A stretch of 21,111 nucleotides of DNA from Methylobacter sp. (GTDB lineage: Bacteria; Pseudomonadota; Gammaproteobacteria; Methylococcales; Methylomonadaceae), in assembly GCA_023229605.1 (NCBI GenBank), contig JALNYY010000070.1:1-21111 (forward strand), in the 5' to 3' direction. The notes beneath the pieces are model-generated. The model worked only from the letters and a program-made list of their open reading frames with translations, made no database searches and was not told the origin of the DNA. Both the position numbers and the translations under genes were made by a program. Positions 6,413 through 13,827 of this stretch are shown here, in pieces; within the stretch, counting starts at the first letter, position 1, and each line of letters opens with the position of its first letter.

Positions 6413-8592
6413 TTTTTCTTTGTTTCCTGTCGCTACTCAGCCAATCGGTCTTTGCACTGGGCGCTGACGAACTTCTGCCGCCTGATCAGGCTTTCAAGGT
6501 TTCTGCAAAAGCGCTGGCCGCCGATCGGATTGAAATTTCCTGGGAGATAGCGGAAGGCTATTATCTGTACCGCAATAAAATGCGTTTTGAGTCTAAAACC
6601 GGGCAAATCCGCTTAGGCGATCCCGATTTTCCGGCCGGAGAAACCCACCATGACGAAAACTTCGGCGATGTGGTCATTTACCGCAATACCCTGATCGTCC
6701 CGGTTGCCTTAACCCTCGAAAACAGCGCTTCTTCGCTGCAACTGCTGGTGCAATATCAGGGCTGTGCCGACCGGGGTGTTTGCTATCCGCCGCAGAAAAC
6801 CGTTTTCGATCTGAAGCTGCCCGCGCCTGCCGCCAAAGCCGATCCGGTCAAGCAACTGCTCAAAGGCAACCAAGACTCGAAGCTCAATCTGTTTGAAGAT
6901 GCCTTGCTGCCGCCGGATCAGGCTTTCGAGTTTTTCGCCTCGGTCAAAGACGATCACACCCTCCATGTTAACTGGCAGATTGCCGACGGCTATTACCTGT
7001 ACCGGGAAAAAATCCAGCTTGAATTGGTTAGCGCCGACGGCGTCACGCTGGGCAGTTACGACATCCCCCGCGGTACGCCGGAACAGGATGAAGCCTTCGG
7101 CCGGGTGGAAATTTTCCACAACGAACTCGGCTTCGACCTGCCGCTGATCCGCACCGGCCTAGCCGCACAAACCGTTACCCTACAGGCGAAATATCAGGGC
7201 TGCGCCGACCGCGGCGTTTGCTATCCGCCGATGAGCAAAAAAATCGACCTGCCTCTGCCGGTAGCTCTGCAACCTGCCGCGCAGGAACTATCCGAGCAGG
7301 ATCAAATCGTGCAATCCCTGCACAAGGACAGCTTCGCGGTTACCTTGCTCAGCTTTTTCGGCTTCGGTTTGCTGTTATCGCTGACCCCGTGCATATTCCC
7401 GATGATTCCGATTTTGTCGGGCATTATCGTCGGCCACGGCAACCGGATCACCACCAGAAGAGCCTTTTTGCTTTCCTTAAGTTATGTCATCGCCTCGGCG
7501 CTGACCTACACGGTGTTCGGCATATTGGCTGCGTTGTTCGGCAGCAACCTGCAAACCACTTTTCAGCAGCCCTGGATTATCGGCCTGTTCAGCGCCGTTT
7601 TTGTGCTGTTGTCCCTGTCCATGTTCGGCTTTTACCATCTGGAACTGCCCAAATCGTTACAAGTCAAACTGCACAATTCCAGCGAAATACACCGTGACGG
7701 ATCCTTATTGGGTGCGGCCATCATGGGCTCATTGTCCTCGTTGATCGTCGGCCCCTGTGTCGCCGCGCCGCTGGCGGGCGCACTGATTTTTATCGGCCAG
7801 ACCGGCGACGCGGTGCTGGGCGGCAGCGCCCTTTTCGTCATGGGCCTGGGCATGGGCGTACCGTTACTGTTGCTTGGAGCTTCCGCCGGAAAACTGTTGC
7901 CCAAAGCCGGAAACTGGCTTAATTCCACCAAGGCCGTATTCGGCGTCATCATGCTGGCGGTTGCGGTCTGGATGCTCAGCCGCATTTTGCCGGGCAACGT
8001 GATTATGATGCTGTGGGCGATGTTGCTGATATTTCCGGCCATCTATCTCAACGCCATTGACCCTCTGCCCGAAAACAGCTCCGGCTGGCGGAAACTATGG
8101 AAAGGCTTAGGCCTGATGATGCTGGCTTACGGCCTGTTATTGTTGATCGGCTTTAGCCTGGGCAACAGCAATCCGTTAAAACCGCTGCAAGGACTCGGAG
8201 CGGGTACCGCCCAAGCCGCGGAACCGGGTCTTAGTTTTGAAAGAGTCGCCTCAATAGCAGCACTGGAAACCCGGATTAAGCAGGCTGCCGCCAACCATCA
8301 ACCGGTCATGCTGGATTTTTACGCCGACTGGTGCGTCTCGTGCAAGGAAATGGAAGCCTATACCTTTGCCGACCCGCGCGTTAAACAGGCGCTCAAAGGC
8401 TATGTACTGCTGCAAGCTGACGTCACTAATAATTCGGATGACGATAAAGCCCTGCTGGCAAAATTCAACCTGATCGGGCCGCCGGCCATTTTGTTTTTCG
8501 GTTTAGACAACCGGGAAAAAGCCGCCAGCCGGGTCATCGGTTATCAGGATGCAGAAACCTTTATCAAATCCCTGCAACGCATTCAATCATGA
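6394..8592 (+). CDS. dsbD: Thiol:disulfide interchange protein DsbD with a duplicated N-terminal domain
   Basis: DsbD passes electrons from cytoplasmic thioredoxin through the membrane to periplasmic DsbC, CcmG/TlpA-like and other partners. This 732-residue protein is about 165 longer than E. coli DsbD. It has a signal peptide ending near residue 21, then two tandem alpha-domain copies (about 27-140 and 171-287), each with LLPPDQAF, a GYYLYR strand and the redox pair in QGCADRGVCYPP (Cys124/130 and Cys270/276). The eight-span core carries SLTPC (Cys333) and GPC (Cys455), the membrane redox pair. The C-terminal thioredoxin domain has WCVSC (Cys647/650). All catalytic cysteines are present in both copies. 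The start lies within cutA, and the stop overlaps the next start (ATGA). Confidence 0.96.
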   Translation: MPLCKVIFLCFLSLLSQSVFALGADELLPPDQAFKVSAKALAADRIEISWEIAEGYYLYRNKMRFESKTGQIRLGDPDFPAGETHHDENFGDVVIYRNTLIVPVALTLENSASSLQLLVQYQGCADRGVCYPPQKTVFDLKLPAPAAKADPVKQLLKGNQDSKLNLFEDALLPPDQAFEFFASVKDDHTLHVNWQIADGYYLYREKIQLELVSADGVTLGSYDIPRGTPEQDEAFGRVEIFHNELGFDLPLIRTGLAAQTVTLQAKYQGCADRGVCYPPMSKKIDLPLPVALQPAAQELSEQDQIVQSLHKDSFAVTLLSFFGFGLLLSLTPCIFPMIPILSGIIVGHGNRITTRRAFLLSLSYVIASALTYTVFGILAALFGSNLQTTFQQPWIIGLFSAVFVLLSLSMFGFYHLELPKSLQVKLHNSSEIHRDGSLLGAAIMGSLSSLIVGPCVAAPLAGALIFIGQTGDAVLGGSALFVMGLGMGVPLLLLGASAGKLLPKAGNWLNSTKAVFGVIMLAVAVWMLSRILPGNVIMMLWAMLLIFPAIYLNAIDPLPENSSGWRKLWKGLGLMMLAYGLLLLIGFSLGNSNPLKPLQGLGAGTAQAAEPGLSFERVASIAALETRIKQAAANHQPVMLDFYADWCVSCKEMEAYTFADPRVKQALKGYVLLQADVTNNSDDDKALLAKFNLIGPPAILFFGLDNREKAASRVIGYQDAETFIKSLQRIQS
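6472..7230 (+). repeat. Tandem duplication of the DsbD alpha-domain coding segment
   Basis: Codons 27-133 and 171-279 of dsbD encode homologous domains spaced about 145 residues apart. The similarity is still visible in DNA, for example the matching tracts coding for LLPPDQAF (from 6472 and 6904) and for YQGCADRGVCYPP (about 6754 and 7192). The copies are well diverged elsewhere, which points to an old, maintained duplication rather than an assembly artefact. Confidence 0.85.
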
Positions 8593-9107
8593 AACAAACA
8601 GCCCTGATTATTATCGCCGCGATTATTGCGCTGGGACTTGGCATGACCGTCCGGCATTTCTTTTCAGACGTTAACAACGCTACCTCTCCCGGTGTTTTAC
8701 CCGAATTCAACCTGCCCGACTTGTCCGGCCGCCAACACAACATTTCCGAATGGCGCGGCAAGATAATCGTGATCAATTTCTGGGCAACCTGGTGTCCGCC
8801 CTGTCGCAAGGAAATCCCCGATTTTATCGACTTGCAGGCGCAATATGCGGATAAAGGCTTGCAGTTTATCGGCATCGCCCTGGAGGACAGGGAGCCGGTA
8901 GCCGAGTACGCCGCCGCAACTAAAATCAATTATCCGATTTTATTGGGCGGCGACAACGGCATCGCGTTGGCCCAGCAACTGGGCAACAGTATCGGCGCAG
9001 TTCCCTACACCATTATTGTTGACAGGCAGGGACAAATCATCGACCGGCATCCGGGAGAACTCTCCAAACAGCAAATAGTGGACATTGTTGCGCCATTGCT
9101 GAACTGA
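8589..9107 (+). CDS. TlpA/ResA-type membrane-anchored thiol-disulfide oxidoreductase
   Basis: The 172-residue protein has an uncleaved or lipid-free N-terminal anchor (residues 4-19), then a thioredoxin fold of the AhpC/TSA-Redoxin type with INFWATWCPPC (active site 68-72) and the cis-Pro motif AVPYTIIVD. Such proteins act in the periplasm, reducing apocytochrome c cysteines or copper-site cysteines. Its start overlaps the dsbD stop by four bases (ATGA), so the reductant source and the likely client are co-translated. The exact client cannot be told; CcmG-like or copper-chaperone-reducing roles are alternatives. Confidence 0.9.
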   Translation: MKQTALIIIAAIIALGLGMTVRHFFSDVNNATSPGVLPEFNLPDLSGRQHNISEWRGKIIVINFWATWCPPCRKEIPDFIDLQAQYADKGLQFIGIALEDREPVAEYAAATKINYPILLGGDNGIALAQQLGNSIGAVPYTIIVDRQGQIIDRHPGELSKQQIVDIVAPLLN

Positions 9108-9112
9108 ATTAG

Positions 9113-9461
9113 TTAAAACTCCAGCTCTAAATTGGCTTCGCAAAAATTAAACTTAGCTTCCTCAGATTCCGTACCGTCGGCATAAGCCGCTTTGACATAC
9201 TGATCGCAGCCTTCGTTATTGGTGCTTGAATCCCAAACCAGCGTCATGTTGCCGCCCGGCGCAATGCCTTGCCCAATATCGAAAAACCCCCATTCCTTCT
9301 TGTCCTCCGATACCAGAAGCTTGGTAATCTTGGTCTTGGTGGCATTATGTACTTTAAACGAATACTCTGCTTCCGCTGCTGTAGCATTTATTGCCGGAAA
9401 CAGCCCCCACGAACAACGATGCCGTGACTATCAATGTGCCGGTAAAATTATGAAGCTTCAT
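9113..9461 (-). pseudogene. Small secreted protein gene interrupted by a one-base frameshift
   Basis: From the ATG at 9461 the frame encodes the first part of a signal peptide (MKLHNFTGTLIVTASLFVG) and then stops early. From the run of five G (plus-strand C at 9404-9408) onward, the frame shifted by one base is open to the TAA at 9113. It reads a consistent signal-peptide end (INATAAEA) and a mature domain beginning EYSFKVHNATK, with IGQGIAPGG, a Cys pair (EGCDQY and NFCEANL) and an acidic end, LELEF. Removing one G gives a 115-residue exported protein with an AEA cleavage site. Family not recognised with certainty. Either a true pseudogene, phase-variable expression, or a base-calling error. 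It is convergent with the tlpA-like gene, only 5 bases between stops. Confidence 0.75.
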
Positions 9462-9764
9462 GCTTTGTCTCTTTGGCTAGGCCGCAACGGTATGCTACGG
9501 ATGCAGGATTCTATTACTTGCAAAAAAGCCGTGTCAACGCGCAATTCGCGGCAGACGATGGGCATAAGCAATACTTTTGGACTCACCAGGCAAACTAACG
9601 AACAAATAACTTTCAAGATCAGCAGATTTGTGCTCAATAACTCCAAACAGCTCGAATACTGTCGCTATCTTTTGCTAAAAACATAATATCTGGACAAAAT
9701 CCCATAAATTGGGCAAAATTATCCGTTAACAATGCTTTTTTAACCCTAACTGACTTGCAGATTA
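9462..9764. other. Non-coding gap upstream of aroQ
   Basis: About 300 bases between the divergent broken secreted-protein gene and aroQ. Short open frames here have no ribosome sites and no protein-like composition. It should hold promoters for both flanking genes. The only candidate noted is TGGACA (9691-9696), 17 bases, CAAAAT (9714-9719), pointing toward aroQ. No tRNA or structured RNA was recognised. Confidence 0.6.
9691..9719 (+). promoter_or_regulatory. Candidate sigma-70 promoter of aroQ-accB-accC
   Basis: TGGACA (one base off TTGACA) is followed after 17 bases by CAAAAT (four of six matches to TATAAT), 46 bases before the aroQ ATG. The hexamers and spacing are acceptable but the -10 is weak. 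Confidence 0.35.
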
Positions 9765-10211
9765 ATGGCGATTATTACCGTTCTAAATGGGCCGAATTTG
9801 AACCTGTTGGGCATACGCGAACCCGGTCTTTACGGAAATCAAACTCTCGCCGACATTAAGCATAAACTTGAACTAAAAGCTGCCGAACTGGGTCATCAGC
9901 TTAACTTTCATCAAAACAATGCAGAGCACCAGATTGTAGAACTGATACATGAGGCTTATCACGCCCGTGTTGATTTCATCATTATTAATCCGGCAGCTTT
10001 TACCCATACCAGCGTCGCCATTCGTGACGCACTGCTGGCAACCAGGATCCCATTCGTAGAGGTTCATTTGTCAAACGTCCATGCACGCGAACCTTTTAGA
10101 AAACATTCCTATTTCTCGGATATTGCCAAAGGCGTTATCTGCGGATTAGGTGCAACAGGATACGAACTGGCCTTACTGGCCGCTCATCAGATATTAGCCG
10201 AGAGACACTAA
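9765..10211 (+). CDS. aroQ: Type II 3-dehydroquinate dehydratase
   Basis: The 148-residue protein shows NGPNLNLLGIREPGLYG (catalytic Tyr23 and the arginine of the flexible lid), INPAAFTHTSVAIRDAL (Asn75, His81), EVHLSNVHAREPFRKHS (His101) and GLGATGYELAL, all hallmarks of the dodecameric type II enzyme that turns 3-dehydroquinate into 3-dehydroshikimate. One oddity is FHQNNAEHQIVELI where most relatives have an FxQSNHEGxLI-type segment, a conservative variation. It lies 4 bases before accB; aroQ-accB-accC is a familiar proteobacterial operon. Confidence 0.96.
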   Translation: MAIITVLNGPNLNLLGIREPGLYGNQTLADIKHKLELKAAELGHQLNFHQNNAEHQIVELIHEAYHARVDFIIINPAAFTHTSVAIRDALLATRIPFVEVHLSNVHAREPFRKHSYFSDIAKGVICGLGATGYELALLAAHQILAERH

Positions 10212-10215
10212 AACT

Positions 10216-10656
10216 ATGGATATTAGAAAAATAAAAAAACTCATCGAGATTATCGAAGAATCCGACATTGCCGAACTGGAAATCAAAGAGGGCGAAGAGT
10301 CCATTCGTATCAGCCGTTATTCCGCCGCCCCTGCTGCTGTCGCCTATGCGACTGCACCTGCCGCCGCGGCGGCCGTAACTGCTCCAGCCCCGACAGTGGC
10401 GCCGGCAGAAGAAAAAATCACCGGACATGTCGTTAAATCGCCGATGGTCGGCACTTTTTACCGCTCGGCGTCGCCGGGCACCAAAGTTTTCGCCGAGGTC
10501 GGACAATCCGTTCAGGTCGGAGACACCTTGTGCATCATCGAAGCGATGAAAATTCTTAATCAGATTGAATCGGATCAGAGCGGCACCATTACTAAAGTCC
10601 TGGTTGAAAACGCTGAACCTGTCGAATATGGCCAACCATTATTCATCATTGAATAA
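10216..10656 (+). CDS. accB: Biotin carboxyl carrier protein of acetyl-CoA carboxylase
   Basis: The 146-residue protein has an N-terminal helix region, a flexible Ala/Pro-rich linker (about 37-64) and the C-terminal biotinyl domain with VKSPMVGTFYRS, the thumb region (SPGTK) and EAMKILNQIE, where Lys112 is the biotinylation site. It carries CO2 on biotin from AccC to the AccA/AccD transferase in the first step of fatty-acid synthesis. The second residue of the usual MKM triplet region is Ile rather than Met, a harmless change. Operon with aroQ and accC; the accC gene starts 20 bases downstream. Confidence 0.97.
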   Translation: MDIRKIKKLIEIIEESDIAELEIKEGEESIRISRYSAAPAAVAYATAPAAAAAVTAPAPTVAPAEEKITGHVVKSPMVGTFYRSASPGTKVFAEVGQSVQVGDTLCIIEAMKILNQIESDQSGTITKVLVENAEPVEYGQPLFIIE

Positions 10657-10675
10657 CATAAAAAACGGGGAACTC

Positions 10676-12019
10676 ATGTTCGATAAAATCGTTATCGCCA
10701 ATCGAGGCGAAATAGCACTGCGCATTCTACGCGCTTGCAGAGAATTAGGCGTCAAGGTTGTCGCCGTGCATTCCGAGGCGGACCGGGATTTAAAACACGT
10801 GCGTTTGGCCGATGAGTCCGTTTGCATTGGCCCTGCGGCATCCGTTGACAGTTACTTGAATATTCCGGCTATTATCAGCGCGGCTGAAGTAACCGACGCC
10901 GAAGCCATTCATCCCGGCTACGGTTTTTTGTCTGAAAATGCCGACTTTTCCGAGAAGGTGAAGCAAAGCGGCTTTGTGTTTATCGGCCCGAATGCAGAAA
11001 CCATTCGCATGATGGGCGACAAGATTTCCGCCAAGAACGCTATGCTGGCAGCCGGAATTCCTTGCGTTCCCGGCAATAACGATCCGCTGTCGGATGACAA
11101 CAAAAAGAACCTGAAGCTCGCGCAGGAAATCGGTTATCCGGTTATCATCAAAGCTGCCGGCGGCGGCGGCGGTCGAGGCATGCGCACGGTGCATACCGAA
11201 GCGGCGTTATTAAACGCCATCGCTATGACCAAGGCCGAGGCCGGTACGGCTTTCGGCAACCCCACGGTGTACATGGAAAAATTCCTGGAAGATCCTCGCC
11301 ACATCGAGTTCCAGGTAATGGCCGATTCCCATGGCAACGCCATACACTTGGGTGAGCGCGACTGCTCCATGCAACGCCGTCACCAAAAAGTGGTTGAAGA
11401 AGCCCCCGCGCCCGGCATAACCGAAGAGCAGCGCAAAGCCATAGGCGAGCGCTGCGCAAAAGCCTGTGTCGACATCGGCTATCTGGGCGCAGGCACTTTT
11501 GAGTTCCTGTATGAAAAAGGCGAGTTCTACTTTATTGAAATGAACACCCGCGTACAGGTTGAGCATCCTGTCACCGAAATGGTAACCGGCTTTGACATCG
11601 TCAAGGAGCAATTGCGCATTGCTGCGGGCGAGCGGCTGTCTATTACGCAGGATAAGGTAAAGATCCAGGGCCATGCGATTGAGTGCCGGTTAAACGCTGA
11701 AGACCCCAGAACCTTCATGCCTTGTCCCGGCACGATAGACCAGTTCCATATGCCCGGCGGTCCAGGCATCCGTTGCGAGACCCATATCTACAACGGCTAC
11801 AAAGTGCCGCCTTATTACGACTCGATGATCGGCAAACTGATTGCCCACGGCGAAGATCGTAATAGCGCGATTGCCCGGATGAATACGGCGTTAAGCGAAA
11901 TCATCATTGACGGCATTAAAACCAATATCCCTTTGCAACACGACATCATGAATGACAGCGCCTTTGCAGCGGGCGGACAAAACATCCATTATCTGGAAAA
12001 GAAGCTGGGGATTTATTAA
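10676..12019 (+). CDS. accC: Biotin carboxylase subunit of acetyl-CoA carboxylase
   Basis: From the ATG at 10676 the protein has 447 residues (E. coli AccC: 449) and begins FDKIVIANRGEIALRILRA. It has the ATP-grasp glycine loop KAAGGGGGRGM (159-169), HPGYGFLSENADF, GERDCSMQRRHQKVVEEAP, FIEMNTRVQVEHPVTE and the C-terminal GHAIECRLNAEDP. It carboxylates the biotin of AccB with ATP and bicarbonate. The open frame continues 37 codons upstream into accB, but the GGGG-containing ribosome site (about 10667) and family N-terminus fix the start at 10676. No clear terminator follows; the next DNA is a repeat. Confidence 0.97.
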   Translation: MFDKIVIANRGEIALRILRACRELGVKVVAVHSEADRDLKHVRLADESVCIGPAASVDSYLNIPAIISAAEVTDAEAIHPGYGFLSENADFSEKVKQSGFVFIGPNAETIRMMGDKISAKNAMLAAGIPCVPGNNDPLSDDNKKNLKLAQEIGYPVIIKAAGGGGGRGMRTVHTEAALLNAIAMTKAEAGTAFGNPTVYMEKFLEDPRHIEFQVMADSHGNAIHLGERDCSMQRRHQKVVEEAPAPGITEEQRKAIGERCAKACVDIGYLGAGTFEFLYEKGEFYFIEMNTRVQVEHPVTEMVTGFDIVKEQLRIAAGERLSITQDKVKIQGHAIECRLNAEDPRTFMPCPGTIDQFHMPGGPGIRCETHIYNGYKVPPYYDSMIGKLIAHGEDRNSAIARMNTALSEIIIDGIKTNIPLQHDIMNDSAFAAGGQNIHYLEKKLGIY

Positions 12020-12027
12020 AAATTCAC

Positions 12028-12118
12028 CACGAAGGCACGAAGGACACGAAGTTTTGGAATCCCGTAGGGTACGCTGTACATACCATTAAATGCTGAAGGC
12101 ACGCAAGCTCACCCTACG
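12028..12118. repeat. Intergenic repeat with short direct repeats and an inverted repeat
   Basis: Just after accC come three near-identical direct units, CACGAAGG, CACGAAGGA and CACGAAG (12028-12051), then CGTAGGGT (12063-12070) and its exact inverse ACCCTACG (12111-12118). Both motifs resemble degenerate dispersed intergenic repeats seen in many bacterial genomes (from memory). It lies at the point where the accC-prmA order is broken by an extra gene. Dispersal in this genome cannot be tested from one window. Confidence 0.55.
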
Positions 12119-12156
12119 CGACTAAAAATTAATTGTGCACCATGTAGGAGATAAGC

Positions 12157-12525
12157 ATGTGTTACGGATTTTCCCAAATTGCTTGGGATCAAGCAAAAGA
12201 AGAGGCTCTTCAGATACTACAAAACCGCGCCTCACGGCGTAACCGGCAAACTATATCGTATACCGAGCTTGTTGAGAGTCTGACCGCTATACAGATAAAT
12301 CCTCATGATCCACGATTATCCAGTTTTCTTGAAGAAATAGTTGTTGATGAACACAGGAGTGGACGCCCACTAATCACCGTTCTTGTGGTGCATCAAAGAG
12401 GAGATCAAATGCCAGGCGATGGATTTTATAACATAGCAGAACAACTTGGTTTTGAAGTATTAGATAGAGAAACTTTCTGGATTCGAGAATTCCAAAGGAC
12501 TCTTGACTATTGGCAACAAGCATAA
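12157..12525 (+). CDS. Orphan 122-residue protein of unknown function
   Basis: The start is well supported by AGGAG six bases before the ATG. The protein has no signal peptide or membrane span. Residues 32-60 (TISYTELVESLTAIQINPHDPRL) look like a small helical, possibly DNA-binding-like or scaffold region, and 72-98 (LITVLVVHQRGDQMPGDGFYNIAEQLG) form a hydrophobic strand followed by a conserved-looking VHxxGDxxPGxGF motif. I recall similar short proteins with that motif in variable genomic regions but know no function. The gene is AT-richer than its neighbours and splits the usual accC-prmA adjacency, so horizontal gain is likely. Confidence 0.75.
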   Translation: MCYGFSQIAWDQAKEEALQILQNRASRRNRQTISYTELVESLTAIQINPHDPRLSSFLEEIVVDEHRSGRPLITVLVVHQRGDQMPGDGFYNIAEQLGFEVLDRETFWIREFQRTLDYWQQA

Positions 12526-12602
12526 CAAATAGCTTAGGCCGGGGTACTCTATCACTCGCTAGCTAATCCGTGACTCAACCTTTTAAACTATTTTTCTTAA
12601 TC

Positions 12603-13481
12603 ATGGCCTGGCACCAAATTTCCGTTATCACCAATGAAGACCTTGCGCCCCGGCTTGCCGACTTTTTCGACAATCTCGGCGCGGTATCCGTTACTTACAT
12701 GGATGCCGAAGACGAGCCGGTCTACGAGCCGGCTATCGGCGAAACCAAGATATGGAGCAACACCGAAGTCATTGCGCTGTATGAACTGGACGCCGAACCT
12801 GAGCTGATCAAGACGATGGTTTACGCCCGGTTTAAACCGGAACAGTTGATCAACTGGAAGCATGAAGAAGTTGCCGACCAGGAATGGGAACGCGCCTGGA
12901 TGGAATATTACCAGCCGATGAAATTCGCCGATAAACTCTGGGTTTGCCCGACCGATCAGGAGCAGTATGAGCCCGGCACGGTTTGCCTGACCCTCGATCC
13001 GGGCCTTGCGTTCGGCACCGGCACGCACCCGACCACCGCTTTATGCCTCGAATGGCTGGCCAGCCACGAATTGGCAGGTAAAACCGTCATCGATTACGGC
13101 TGCGGTTCCGGCATACTGGCCGTTGCGGCGATTTTGTTAGGCGCCAAGGAAGCTCATGCGGTGGATATTGATCCGCAGGCAATAACCGCAACACAAAGCA
13201 ACGCGCAAAAAAACAAAGTGCAAGATAAAATCGTCTGCTATCTGCCTGAACAGTTTGTTCCGTTCCAGGCCGACATCGTGCTGGCGAATATCCTTGCTAA
13301 ACCATTGATCGACATGGCTGAACAGATTTCCAGTCTGGTTGCCCCCGGCGGTCAACTGGTTCTATCCGGCATATTGCATGAACAAGCCGAGTCGGTGATG
13401 AACGCTTACCGGCAATACATACAGTTCAACGCGCCCGTGCAACAGGAAGACTGGATCAGGCTTGACGGCGTCAAGCGCTAA
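12603..13481 (+). CDS. prmA: Ribosomal protein L11 methyltransferase
   Basis: Starting at the ATG 12603 gives MAWHQISV, the family N-terminus, and 292 residues (E. coli 293). The open frame reaches back to a GTG at 12570, which would add 11 residues unlike the family. Residues 1-60 form the L11-recognition domain; the methyltransferase domain has LDPGLAFGTGTHPTT (131-145), VIDYGCGSGILAVAA (162-176, SAM motif I), AVDIDPQA and VLANILAKPL. It trimethylates L11. No Shine-Dalgarno site is visible before either start. In most gammaproteobacteria it follows accC directly. Confidence 0.95.
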   Translation: MAWHQISVITNEDLAPRLADFFDNLGAVSVTYMDAEDEPVYEPAIGETKIWSNTEVIALYELDAEPELIKTMVYARFKPEQLINWKHEEVADQEWERAWMEYYQPMKFADKLWVCPTDQEQYEPGTVCLTLDPGLAFGTGTHPTTALCLEWLASHELAGKTVIDYGCGSGILAVAAILLGAKEAHAVDIDPQAITATQSNAQKNKVQDKIVCYLPEQFVPFQADIVLANILAKPLIDMAEQISSLVAPGGQLVLSGILHEQAESVMNAYRQYIQFNAPVQQEDWIRLDGVKR

Positions 13482-13827
13482 TCCACCCAGCTTACGCATG
13501 GAATCAAGTTCCTACTCACAACTGGAAAAATACGACTTGCATGGATGCAGAAGGTAGAGCGCGCTTTAGGCGACGCAGGAGCCGTTGCCGAGAACACGGA
13601 TGACACGGATTTGACTGATAAGCACGGATAAACCAACAAGCTAGCTTCGGCGAGACACGGGCAGGGCAATAATACGCCCCGTCCTGCTTGTGGAGATAAT
13701 AAGACGAGAAATCCGTGTTCCATTATTATGCATGAATTACCTGGCATCGCCTTAAGGCATATCAGCCTGGACATCGCCGCTCTGAAAACCAAAGTCGGCG
13801 CTTATACTTTCAAACTCATTTATTAAC
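13482..13827. other. Non-coding gap between prmA and the RlmI-like gene
   Basis: About 345 bases with no credible gene. A minus-strand frame across 13478-13792 translates repeat DNA into low-complexity sequence without a ribosome site. The gap contains the inverted-repeat element at 13592-13720. Near its end, TATACT (13804-13809) could be a -10 box for the downstream operon, but the -35 is weak. Confidence 0.6.
13592..13720. repeat. Non-autonomous inverted-repeat element (MITE-like)
   Basis: GAACACGGAT (13592-13601) has an exact inverse, ATCCGTGTTC (13711-13720), 109 bases away. Inside the left arm the word ACACGGAT recurs at 13603 and CACGGATA at about 13623, and the interior has a second, imperfect symmetry (CACGGGCAGG against CCTGCTTGTG). 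No open frame fits inside. The structure resembles dispersed intergenic elements of the type xACACGGATxACACGGAT known from many genomes (from memory). No target-site duplication was found. Confidence 0.55.

Noticed and set aside
9219..9686. 155-codon plus-strand open frame before aroQ
   Set aside because: It overlaps the minus-strand secreted-protein frame, which has a signal peptide and protein-like sequence after repair; the plus-strand frame has no ribosome site or motifs.
10565..10675. N-terminal extension of AccC
   Set aside because: The extra 37 codons lie in accB and do not match the AccC family; a ribosome site precedes the ATG at 10676.
13478..13792. 104-codon minus-strand open frame between prmA and rlmI
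   Set aside because: It translates an intergenic inverted-repeat element; low-complexity Ser/Val/Leu sequence and no ribosome site argue against a protein.
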